A stretch of DNA of 64,000 nucleotides from Diphasiastrum complanatum. Lineage: Eukaryota; Streptophyta; Lycopodiopsida; Lycopodiales; Lycopodiaceae. Location: contig CM055093.1 of assembly GCA_029204225.1 (NCBI GenBank), positions 19,520,041 to 19,584,040 on the forward strand, read 5' to 3'. Below are positions 33,552-44,910 of this stretch, piece by piece. The stretch's first letter is position 1. The number at the start of each line of letters is the position of its first letter. The notes beneath the pieces are model-generated. The model saw nothing but the letters and a program-made list of their open reading frames with translations. It was not told the origin of the DNA and made no database searches. The position numbers and the translations under genes are program-made.

Positions 33552-35886
33552 TAGAACAGATAGGAGAACTTTATCATCCTTCATTAGGAACCCTTAGTTT
33601 CTGACAGGACTTTTCACATCTATATTATACATTTAAAGTGAAAATGAAGCCAGCACATCAAAATTGAACCATATTATCTGAACAGAACATCTGATGGTAC
33701 TGGTTACCCTTTACAAAAAAAATAAAAGGGATGTGTTTTCATTGATGTAACTATGCTACCATGAGATTATCAAAACCTGCATATGATGTGTCAGAGGTGC
33801 ATTTACCTTTGGTGAAAATAGAACCTTAGCTATGAAGGGAGATTTCATGACGTGAGTTTTGTTTGCTGCTTCATTATTGCAGAATTTTTATTAGGACAAT
33901 CTGATATGTGATTCTGTCGCTCACATGTGGCTAAATTTAGCTGCTTATGAGTTGTATCTTTCACACCCATATCATTTTGAATAGGTCTTGAATGAAACCT
34001 CCGGCATTTATCCAGATTTCAAGGCTGTTATTTTGCATCCTCACGCTTGAAGTGTGATACCAAGCACCCAATTGATGCAATTTCAATGTAAATTTTGTGT
34101 TGCTGTACCTTTATGTGAATTTTATGTTGATATACCATTTACCTTGTGAGAGAGTGCCTATGAAAGATGCCATTGACACACCATATTGCTCTCTTTCTAC
34201 ATATGATGGATAAAAAATAAAATGGCATTTACTCGGATACAGATTTAAGTACAAAATCTATTGTGACTCCTTGAAGTTTGAATGCAGGAGAATGCTTGAT
34301 GAGATATCTTTTTTTCCCTAAGCTTAAACCCTTCTGAAGCATTTTGGCATTGCAATTCTGTATTTGCTATAACAGTTTGTACCTGGAACACGCCTGAACT
34401 TCTTTTTACAAATCTGCTAAAAAGGAAGGCCAGTTCTTTGAATATCTTTGTCAGATGGTTTTCTCTGTCATGCAATCTTTCACATCTCTCGCTTGGGTTG
34501 AGGCATAAGTACAAAAAATCAAGCAGCACTAGAAAACAGGACAAACGTTTATATAGTCTACAAAGCTTGTGAGTTCATGTTGGATCATTTACAACCATTA
34601 CAATATGGGTCCTAGGTACTGATAGTGTCAATATGCAAGTTCAAGCCTCTTGGTTGGTATGATCTTTCTCAGTAGCATAGAAATAAAACAGACTTTTTGT
34701 GTTCAAGATGCCTTTTTGAAGGTTATTAGCTCAGGAAGAAATCAGAAAATCTTTGTATTGGTGCAAAGAGCCCATCTAGAAGAAAAAACAGTGCAAGTTG
34801 CAACCTGGTTTATATTTTGATAGTATTTGATTGACCTTTTTCGTGAAATTGGCAATAATTTGAGCTATCTAAAACATCAAGGTCGTTATTGATGGGCCCT
34901 GTTGAATATCTGTACCTTTGGACAATCATGTACACTGAAGCTAAGCTTTCATTTTCCTTTTTGCTCAATATGCTTGTTTGGTCTCAACAAATGTGCTTGA
35001 TACAAAAAATGAAAAAGTTAATGTGAACAGAGCCTACGTTGATGTAAGTTGACAAGTTTCCAATAAACTAAAAGCATCTGAAAAAAAAACAGAACTAGTT
35101 GAAAAATGATCAAAAATCTAGAACTTTTCACACAGGCAGAGACGATATGGTGATTATACAAATATGCTAAACTTTGTCCTTTTGGAGATTCAGTCTTACT
35201 TGCATGTGTGCTCTTAAAATTCTTTCATGCTGAAATAATAGGTGACATAGGACCGAACTACCATCCCGGTCAAAATTATGTGATCGCTGTCAAATTCGAT
35301 TTCCAAAGATATCCTTTTCTTGTAAAAACTGGTTAGCCATTATTTCTTTTACACTAAAGTTAATCTAGGAACACTTTTATGCGCATGCACACAAAAGTGC
35401 ATGTCTAACCCATCCTTGCTTGATGGAACATGATGGGTATTGAGCAGTCAAAACTCAATTTTGTCAATCACATGGGAAAGTACACTTGCATATGCATCAG
35501 CCCTTTCAATTTTTTTTTTTCAAATTGAGCATACTAGTTAGAGTACATTTGCATATGCATCCACCCTATCAATTTTTTATTTTTTTTCAAATTGAGCATA
35601 CCTAGTGTAAACCCTCAAAATCACAAACTTTAATAAATTCTTAGCTTTTTCATCTAGAGTCTTTGGGAGCTGTTTAGTAGATTTGAAAAATTCACAAATA
35701 GAACATATTGTCATTCATAATGTTTTGGATGCTATCTGTAAGTGGCCCTTCTTAAGTGGTTAAGTGGGCCTTCGGCCTATGCTTGGAAAGGCCACCACAG
35801 TGGGGATAGTGGTCCTCTCTTCCAATCAACTACATAATAGGTGCAATGATCTCATATGGAAGCTAAGCACACTGCATCACGTTTGT
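33552..35886. other. 3' UTR and intergenic DNA, no further gene
   Basis: The start is presumably the prolyl hydroxylase 3' UTR; possible AATAAA signals lie at 33720 and 34216. After that no domain-bearing ORF is seen. A tandem duplication of about 75 bases containing CATTTGCATATGCATC and TTTTCAAATTGAGCATAC lies at about 35470-35605. Confidence 0.5.
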
Positions 35887-37306
35887 TTATAGACCAAAAT
35901 CTTTAGTCCAAACGTTAAGAATGAACAACTTAAATATGGCACATTCTTTGCTTTGGAGAAATCCTTGTACATCAAAAATATATTTGTTTGGTAAAAATGG
36001 TTTGGAAGGTGAAAATATAAGAAATTTGACACAACTTTTGTGTATATCTACAAAATGCTTTAACCAAGTTATTGCATGAATTTCACAATACGTATTGAAT
36101 TTTTTTTTTTTTTGAGCCTTCTCCTTATGATTCTTCAGGCTTTTAGCCCTTATGATTTTTGCCATGGAATGTGATGATGTGGCATACAGATCACTGCACC
36201 ACTTCATTTTTGCAGCTTTTACACTTTGCCTATTCTTCCTTGAGCTCACATGAATTTCACATTCTTCACCTTGCACCAGCTGCAAGAAATCATTATCTCG
36301 AGGAAGATTTGAAGGTTCGGCAATTGTAGTTGAAGCTCCTAATTTATAAGGCCATTGAAATTCTTTAGTTGTTGATGCATCTTCGAGGTTGAGTAAACTA
36401 ATTTTTTGTTCCTCAAAAATTCCATCCACCAATGCTGTCAAACTCATCAAAAAATTGATAAGCTATTTGAATATTTGATTCCAAAAAAATTTAATGAGGC
36501 AAATGGATCAACCTCACGATGTTCTCTTTGCTCATTTTGTTCTTCTAGCATGGACTTTAAGGGAGAGAAGACAACAAGCTTGATGTGAGTAGAAGGCACA
36601 TTGACCAAAAAACGAACTCCTTCATGAGGTAGCCATAAAAGTGAATTTGAAATTTGTTTGCCTTAAAATAATGTAATGCTTGATTCATTACATTTGATTT
36701 TAAACTGATGCTGAAAGCTAATATCTTTAATATTAGCTACGCAACGCTCTGTGAACTGGTTGAGAAGATGTTGGAATTTCTCGATTCCGAATAGTGGCTT
36801 CAACCTCAGGATGTTCTGGGCCCTCATAAGGCTCTAAACTTTTAGAAAATTTTAGATTTAACATGATGAAGATCACTTTGAGAAGGTCTCCTACAAATAT
36901 GTGAAGAGCTTGAACGTCGAGGACCAATAAACTAACGAGGATCTATTGATTTACTAGAATCAATAATAGAGTGAATCGAAGCTTGTGAATTATCACTCAG
37001 TGATTCAACTTGTTCATCAGAACAATGTGTTAATTGTGCAGAGCCTATATCTGAAGAGGAAGACGAGGAAGTAACATTTGTCACAAGTTGAGTTATGGGT
37101 GTCATTTCTTGAAAAGTACTTAAGGAATTTCAAATAATAAACGGGTAAATGACGTTGATGCTATATCAATTACAAAAACATGATGAGAATCAGGAGTGGC
37201 TTTATAAAAAAACCCTCATTCGAAATATCAGATGAAGAGGACTCGGTTGTTGCTACGTATTGAGTTACAACTACTGGAATGGAAGACGTCAAACTACTTG
37301 ACATGG
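35887..37306 (-). pseudogene. unidentified decayed minus-strand coding sequence
   Basis: The longest frame is 35887-36450 (187 aa), with a lysine-rich middle (KNHKEKAQKKKK). Upstream pieces continue coding-like in shifting frames: a possible start near 37304 with a Ser/Thr-rich N-terminus (MSSSLTSSIPVVVTQYVATT), a frame with PYEGPEHPEVEATI near 36820, and GVRFLVNVPSTHIKLVVFSP near 36580-36630. No family recognised. It could be an old gene, a transposon or a viral remnant. Confidence 0.35.
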
Positions 37307-37336
37307 TAAACTTGAAAAAAAAAATAACTTAAGATT

Positions 37337-38299
37337 TATGCTAAGCATAGGCCCCAAAAAAACAATTAAAACAAAAATCTAAATATGATTTACAAATTAA
37401 ACATTGTCCTATGTTGATCATAGAATGAATGAAAAGCTATGCCAACCTCAATAGAGCTGAACAAAGAAAAGAGCTAAATGCCTAAAAACAACAAGCCTAG
37501 AAAGTAAATGGATAATTGGAATTGCTAAAGGCCATGCCTTAAATACTGTAAGGATGCATCCTTAGGGTTAGGGTCGACCTAGGTTAAGGGCTAAAATAGG
37601 TTTAGAGTTGACCTAGGGCTGGTGGGCTAAGGCGCAGCGGCACAGCACATGGTCAAGGTCGCCTTGCGGCGGCAAGCCCTGAAAATAATTTTCAAGGTGA
37701 TATGGCCAAAAAAAATCTATTTAAGGACCCTAATCATAGCACAACTCATCTCATTTGTGAATTAGCAAGCCCACATGCTACCAGAGCTAACACAGCATCC
37801 ATACCATGATTCTCTATAATTACTTGCATACGTTTCTTTCTAGAATTTTATCTAAGTCAGAATTCCATCATTTTCTCTAAGATTTAAATTCTTCTCTATG
37901 CTAAGAATGGCTAACAAAGCATTGCAATTATTAATGAAACAGATTGTGATTGAATTTTTGCCCATGATCCCTTCCCTTCGCTATGCTCAACATAGCATGT
38001 TGTCATGAAGTTTATGCGTTGTTGTGCTTGGCATAGCGCATTGAGGTGGTCCCGACCATCTCCGTGATTAGCAATACGACATATGTTCTATGTTGAGCAT
38101 AGCTTGTGAAACATATTCTATGTTGAGCATAGCAAATGAAGTTGGTCCCGACATACTTGTTATGCTCATCATAGCCAATGCTCGTCAACTATCTCGCTCG
38201 CTATGCTGAGCAATGAAGACAGGTAGGGACCACCTCCACTTGCTATGTTGAGCATAACAAGTATTTAGGGACCACCTCCACTCACTATGCTCAGCATAG
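37337..38299. repeat. array of about 16-bp palindromes CTATGYTNAGCATAG
   Basis: Near-perfect inverted repeats occur at about 37337, 37409, 37980, 38088, 38118, 38160, 38200, 38242 and 38285, with weaker copies at about 37896 and 38020. Typical forms are CTATGTTGAGCATAGC and CTATGCTCAGCATAG. Several are followed or preceded by GGTCCCGAC or AGGGACCACCTCCACT, giving a loose repeat of about 30-50 bases in 37980-38300. Similar palindromes occur singly at 58925 and 59009. Function unknown. Confidence 0.8.
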
Positions 38300-38425
38300 A
38301 ACATATGTCATAATGTTCCTCTCTTGCTAGCCTCGTCTTGGCAAAAGAAAAAATTGTACTACATTTTATCAAGAATATATGTTTCTCCACAGTTTCCAAA
38401 CCTTGGAAACCTGTTAAATTTGACA

Positions 38426-39440
38426 TGTGTGGGACACCCCAATTGATCTCCTAAGATGTGGGTGATTGCACAAAGATCAAGCTATAGATTGAATTACAAG
38501 ATCTATCTCACAAATCTAAGGCAAGAGCACAATGAAACATGCATAAATCATTAATCAAAGTACATTCACACGTGTGGGAGATTTGTGATGAAAAAACTAA
38601 GTATAAAAAGCCTTGCTCTCAGGTAGAGAGAGAAATCTAGAAAAGTTCTAAGTGTAGAATCTCACATGATCTCAAAAAACTAAGTATAGAAATGATTTAC
38701 CACACATGGGGTAGTAACTCGAGGTGGAGGAGAGTGAAACATGATTGGACCCCTTCTTTTCCTCTTCCTAATTTGATTGGCTTAATGACATATGAGCCCG
38801 CAAACTTGCAATTTCATGGATCTCTTACTTGTGATTGGCCACATGATCTCAATACAACACATAGGAAGGGTGTCACTAGCCCTCTACCATCATGACATGT
38901 GTCAAGTGCCTAACTTACTCTTAGATTTGGCCTAATCATCATCTACCATGTGTACTTGCTCGAGTTACCTCTAATGCCAAAATTGGCCTAATCACCTACT
39001 AACATGTGGGTTGAGACAAAAAATTCAACATACCGCCTAACTCAACATAGATAGCTTTTACTATTTTTCACACTCCTCCTTAAAAGATATTTATCTCTAA
39101 CTTAGCATGGATATTGGAATCAAGCCAAGGTTGGCTCTAAGCTTGATGAACTTTTGAGCAATGGCTTGGTGAGAAGATCGGCAATACATGAAGATGATCC
39201 AATGTGCTCGAGGTTGATATCTTATCCAATAAGTTATCCCTTACAAAATGATGTGCAAATGTCATCTACATATATGAGAAGAATGACATGATGACTATTT
39301 ACAGACTTTATGTACATTGAAGGATCATAGTCACTTAGAATAAACCCCCAAGTGAGATGAGAAATGAGTTGAGCCTTGCATACCATGATCTTGGGGCTTG
39401 CTTGAGCCCATATAAAGATTCACTGAGCTAGGACCCTATC
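38426..39440 (-). mobile_element. Ty1/copia 3' fragment with LTR
   Basis: 38426-39072 (TGTG...CACA) has the position of a 3' LTR. Just inside it, CTCCTCCTTAAAA is the complement of a polypurine tract, the same arrangement as in the copia element at 59960. The minus strand then encodes the pol C-terminus (IADLLTKPLLKSS, about 39130-39215) and, at about 39245-39430, RT pieces (SLYGLKQAPRSWYARL, DYDPSMYI and LLIYVDDIC). RNase H between them is mostly deleted. The outer LTR edge is uncertain. Confidence 0.7.
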
Positions 39441-40324
39441 CTCTCTTGTATTCATTCACTGTGACTTGGGCATGAATTGGTTAGGGTATTGACTAGCCTT
39501 TTCCTTTGGTTGGGTAATTTATGCCACACTTCTATTTGACTGCTACTATCATATGCTGATGCAGCAGATCTTGAGGTACATCATATGGAGGTACAAACAC
39601 CTCAAATCCAAGCTCATATTAAATTTGTATCTTCTTTGATTTTTTTAATTCAAGCGAGCAAGCGATGATTGCCATCCAAGAGAACAAATTTCCAGATGTA
39701 CCCCAATCCTCACTATCGCAACCTCGAATTCATCATTGACCAACTGTCAAATGGGACCCCACTGTTAAATATCTAGATCAAAAACCATCATCTGTTGAAA
39801 ATGCAGCAAAATAAACCCATTTGATCCTAGAAATGATGGAGAAAGCACCTACATAAGATCCAAAAAAGATCTAATAGCTAGATTACAAACCAATACATTG
39901 ATATATGGCTTATCTTGGCTTGAACTCCACAATTGGCTCCAAAATCATGCAAAGAGGCTCACACGTGTGAAGTACGACCTATTGTTGCCTATGTACTGTA
40001 CCAGTACTTTCAAACTCATCTAATTATTACAAAAAACCATATGCCAATAGCAATCATCATTCAAATGATAGACAAAAACTAGTAATGAAAGAAGATCTCG
40101 ATTTTACTCATAATTGGATGGATGATCCATCGCAGATTTATACATAAGTGCCTCGGATCTGAGCATTTAGAGCTTCATCTAATCCATCCATAACCTAACC
40201 CTAATGTTTAACCTATTAGGTCATAAGATCCACCCTAATTGGGGGTCAAGATCTTGAGATCCAAAACAATGTCAAAATTGCTACTTTTATATAAGGGAAA
40301 GCTCCTCATGATCCTGCTTACAAG
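39441..40324. other. unassigned sequence between copia fragments
   Basis: No ORF or motif that I can defend; may contain decayed copia sequence. Confidence 0.4.
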
Positions 40325-40625
40325 ACAAACACAAGAATCCTCTTAGCCATTTTCTAATGATGCATGGAGGGATCTTGCATAAATTGACTTAACTTGCAAA
40401 CACTATAGCTGAAATCTGGTCTAGTGATTTTAGTGAGCCTATGAGACTCCTATAAAGAGTGATGTCCACTTTGGATGCTTCATCATCTTTCATAAGAACT
40501 CTTATGCTCCATAGTCGTTTCTATAGTTTTACAATTTTGCATATTGAATCTTTTAAGAACATAATGAGCATATCTAGATTGAAAAATGAAGTTATAATCT
40601 TTGGATCTAGTGACTTCTATGCCCA
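40325..40625 (-). pseudogene. copia RT/RNase H linker fragment
   Basis: The minus strand reads AMILGIEVTRSKDYNF, RYAHYVLKRFNM, then (frame change) YRSLIGSL and QDPSMHH-like wording. This is the conserved stretch after the copia RT catalytic box. Confidence 0.75.
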
Positions 40626-40629
40626 ATAT

Positions 40630-41035
40630 CATTGCTTTAGCATCTCATTTTGATTGGTTTCTTTGTCACATGGATGTATCTAATGCCTTCATCAATGGTT
40701 TTCTTGTAGATGATATCTATATGGACCAAAAAACCCGAGGGGTTCGTAGTCCAAGGAGAGGAGCACAAGGTTTGTCATTTGCAAAGAAGCTTCAAGTGAG
40801 TATGATCCATCACTTTATTTAAAGTTTGATAAAAATGGAAATAATGTGTTCTTACTCATCTATGTGGATAACATAATCTTGAGTGAAAATTGTCTACTCT
40901 TGATAGATCAAACCAAGATTGCTTTAAGTAATGAATTTAAGATGGTTGATCTCAGGTCTCTACACTTGTCTGCTCATTGCTTCTGCCACCACCACGCATT
41001 AAACTCTAAATTTATCTTGTGTTTGCCTACTTAGT
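40630..41035 (+). pseudogene. copia RT fragment, opposite strand
   Basis: Plus-strand frames have LASHFDWFLCHMDVSNAFIN, FLVDDIYMDQ, then YDPSLYLKF-like and FLLIYVDNIILSENC. The catalytic box reads YVDN instead of YVDD. The fragment abuts the minus-strand copia piece at 40625, so two copia fragments meet in opposite orientation. Confidence 0.8.
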
Positions 41036-41645
41036 TATCAGTAGCGAGGGAAATTCTCCATCATTCCCCAACAAATTGTAGTACTTAGCCACTGGTCTTT
41101 TGCCACTATGCGAAAAGTCTTCTGTTTGTCATTCTCAATTTCTCTTGGAAAAACTTTATGGATGTTAAAGTGGGGGGGGGGGGGGGGGGGGGGGTAGTTG
41201 GCCTTGACTTAAGATTTTCCATTTTTTTATCACGCTCTATTAAAGTCCAACAACTTCAAAAAATAGAGATCCAGTCAAAATTAGGGTTTTGACAAAATCA
41301 CAAAAAATTGAGTCTTCCAATTTCTACATGCAATTGCCTAAAACTTGATATAGAATCTTGTAGCCTCAAATGAGACCTTCCTAATGCATCAAAAATCACC
41401 CAAATCCAGTAAGCCACGTGTGAAATCAAAATTTCTCAAGTTCATAAACCTAAATTGAGTTTTCACCTACAAAAGATCCAATCTACATATGCAAAGAACT
41501 CAACTTTTAAGTAGAAATCAATCTAGCATGCTCTAGCATTGGTATCTCCTCCAAATCTTTGCTAAATGTGACTGCTCCTTTTTTACCTGAAACACAAGAG
41601 CTCTGAGTTAGAAATCAGTTGTGATCTGATTCATTAGTATAGGCT
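41036..41645. other. no gene; contains poly-G run
   Basis: No coding sequence seen. An uninterrupted run of 23 G lies at 41172-41194. Confidence 0.6.
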
Positions 41646-43400
41646 CTAAATGTGATGATGTAATTAGTGTATAGTTTATTTGGTTTACTGTATATGGTTG
41701 TGATCGGGACGTGACCCATTAGGATATATTGATCGGGCACTGATCCCGTAGACAGCTATTTGGGTTAGCCGGGTAGTCACACATAGGAAGAATTAGCATG
41801 TACAGAGTTATTTACAGTACTTGCTATACTTGGGGGCATGTCCCAAGTTTGTCGGTCGAATTTGGCCATATTGGGCCCGACCTTAGTTTGACAAGTGGTA
41901 GGCCAATTTTAGGACACCTGCCTTTTCATGCAATTTGTGAATACTCAATATGTACAATGTTTCTTTGTAATCTATTAACTTTTGTTGTGCCATCTTTGAG
42001 AGCTTGTGAGGAGTGGCCATGGTGATTGTGTGATGTGATCTGCATACTGCACTAGATCCTAACATAATTTTAACTTGGTATCAGAACAACAGGGTATTGC
42101 AGGTATGCACGATCCGGTGGAGGGTGTTTGGAAGTGGTAAATGCAGTATGGGAGCAAATGGTAGCGGATTTGTGTGGAGAAAGCTAGTATTGGCGACGAA
42201 AGTGCAGTTTGGTGGCGTGACTACTCATCATTGGCGACAATTTTGAGAGGTCAAGCAATCACAAATGAGAGGTAGGCATAGTATGTCAGTTACAGGTGAA
42301 AAATTCTTGTGATCAGGTTCAACTTTTGGGGTTTGAACCAACAAGTGGCATTTTGCGGGAACGCTCTCACAGGTATGATCGGTAGTGGCATTGTCGAGTC
42401 AGGTGATAGCTGCATTGACACACACATCTGGAGCTTGGAAATTTCTCATTCGGAGAAAAATGTGGGCTAGCTTGGAGGTACACACATTTTGACGGTCACA
42501 GGTGATGGAAGTGCGAGGTGGTGCCAGTTGGAAGCCATTGGGCAAGATAGCGGACTTGCATTGGTCGAGTTGTGTGTGGGACACACAGAGGATGAACAAT
42601 GGGTCAGTAACCACACGTTGGATGCTCTTGGCGAGTGGTGAGTGTGATGATTTTGTGGTTTTGCAGTCAATAAGTCAACTTTGATCAAGCCATTTTAGCT
42701 GTGGAGCAGTGTATCAGGTTTGTCATCAGGAGATACACTTCAACTGCCAGTTTGGATAAGTCAAGTCAATTTGCCATATCAGTATTGCATCAGGGATGCA
42801 GATTTCAGTGATGACAAGGTGCAAATCATTTGGTTTGGGCCATGGAAGATCTCACAGGTTCAGTTGGAGGGATATTGGCATGCACAGTCATGTGAGGGAC
42901 TTGATGGTGGCTTTGGAGTTCACATCTCAGTGTATTCTTAGGGAGTGGTTTGGAACCATTCACAGGAGCAGCTTGGAGCTAGCTTGGGGGAATACATGTG
43001 GGCACTACAGGGTAAATGCTCAGATCTTTGTGATCAGGGATGGCATTGGGATACTTGGTAGGGATAGCACTGCAGGATGACATGGGATGATCATTAGGGA
43101 GCAGCTATTTCATATTGGACTTGAGTCATTGGCATGGATAGGACTTACAAGTGGGATTCATGATGGAATCAAGAAGCTGCAAACACAAATGGGCAAAGCG
43201 TGAAGCTTTGAGAGCTAGCTCTAGGTTGGAGAGCTGATGGAGATCGCACGGGGTGTGATCGGAGGACAAGCACCATGATGGGTGTTTTGCTAGCGATCTA
43301 CTGTAGGGCACACTAATGGCGAGGACTTCATGGTGTACTCATTTGGGAGTACAAGATGGCATTACAGCAGGGGGCTATGAAAATATCTTTCCTTTTTGTT
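41646..43400 (+). mobile_element. possible non-coding LTR element (LTR, PBS, internal)
   Basis: TTGGTATCAGAAC at about 42076-42088 resembles the tRNA-Met primer site and follows ATAATTTTAAC, so an LTR should end near 42075 and extend upstream to somewhere around 41650. The 1.3 kb after it has no protein ORF but continuous G/T-rich sequence. A purine-rich AGCAGGGGG is at 43361-43370, but no second LTR was recognised. It fits a LARD-type element or a truncated one. Confidence 0.4.
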
Positions 43401-43615
43401 ACTCTTGCGAGCATGACATATGTTAATGTAGGGTAGAAGTTTTTATTTTTTATTTATTTTTATGTTTAAGATTGTTGTATTTTTTATTGTCATACCTTGG
43501 GATTTGTGAGCTGTCATTGCATACGCTAGAGTGAGAGGAAATGTTGACTTGTAGTAGATATGTGTATTGTATCTTATTTTTGCAAAATTTGACCTAGTCA
43601 CAAGAATGTGTCTAT

Positions 43616-44717
43616 TCATATTTTCAATTTCACTTTTATTGACTTGATTTCCGCTAATTGTTCTTTGAAAATTAGATCCATAATTGTTCCTATAGCTCCA
43701 TTTACAGCTCCTTTACTTATATCCATGTTGGAAAGTAGCATCACCTTTGCACCAATGGCTAATTTTGGTATTTGATGGAATTTTTTTTTTCCATCAACCA
43801 ACTTTGCATTTCGGGCACGTGTGATGCATTACTTTTTATTGTAATTGTGATTATTTGATAGGTATCATAAAGTTTTTCTAGCGCATATTCATTGAATTTT
43901 ATAACATCTTCACGATGTGTACAAATGATTGAAATATTGTCATCTATCATTTCAAAAGCTTGTCTCTCGGTTATTATTCTATCATAAAACACATTATGTA
44001 TTTCATTTATTGTTGGTTGTCTACTTCGTATGATGTTCAAAATTCTAAATATATAGGATCTTCAGAATGTCTCATTGAATATGTGAAATTGAAATGCGTT
44101 GCCATTTTCCAATATGGAGAAGAACATATATGACATGGCCAACAAAAGGATTCTTGTCTATGTTGACATATTGCAGGTAATTGTGCATGGTCTCCAACTA
44201 GTAATAGAATGAGATTTTTGAAAGGGTTATTTTGAGGATTGTTCTTCACTTGATTTATTTGATGCACAACCAATTGCAAAGTGTGGGATGTCATCATCGA
44301 CATCTCATCAATTATGATAAGTTCAGCATCGACTTTCAATTTATAGCGGAAGTCTGTAGGACTTAAATTTTGAACATAGAGATTCTTTATTGGAATGGAG
44401 AATAGATTGTGCACAGTCATTGCAGTTTTGCTAAGTCTTGCTGCTGCAGCTCCAGTTGTTGTTGATAGCAACACATTTCTATCCATGCAACAAAATTTAT
44501 ATGCTAGATATTTTATAAACATTGTTTTTCCGCTACCAGGAGTTCCTAAAATGATGAAAATTCCAGATGTTTGTATTGTCAACATGTTATAGACATGTGT
44601 TTGTTCTTGTGTCAAGTTAGATATTTTTAAATGTTCAAATTCGTGCTCCAATTGTAAAGTTTGAATGGTATCAGAATCCAAAACTAAAGGTTTAATGTGA
44701 TCTTCATCATTTGTCAA
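43616..44717 (-). pseudogene. Helitron PIF1-like helicase
   Basis: 44037-44717 carries Walker A GTPGSGKTMF, then TGAAAARL and TVHNLF, Walker B IIIDEMSMM, and LLVGDHAQLPAI. The frame then shifts; 43759-44040 keeps ISIICTHREDVIKFNEYAL, and 43616-43801 keeps the end motif LAIGAKVMLLSNMDISKGAV and NGAIGTIM. All core helicase motifs are visible, but in three frames. Confidence 0.92.
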
Positions 44718-44910
44718 TATTTCACCTTCAAGTGTCTAATTTTGGAGCAATATGTTTACAATTTGTTGTCTTTGTTCATGATCAATTAAATGTCTATTTG
44801 TATATTCAGCTATATAATTTTCGATGTCTTCTTCAGAATTGATAATATTTCTCAAGACACATTCAACAAAATATGATCGTTGAGTGTTGGGTTCATTTAT
44901 AAGTTCTTTT

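Noticed and set aside
37555-37625. Telomere-like GGTTAGGG words near 37560
   Set aside because: Single irregular occurrences mixed with CCTAGG words.
36953-38299. Palindrome array as a CRISPR-like array
   Set aside because: Units are symmetric, spacings irregular, there are no cas genes, and the DNA is plant nuclear.
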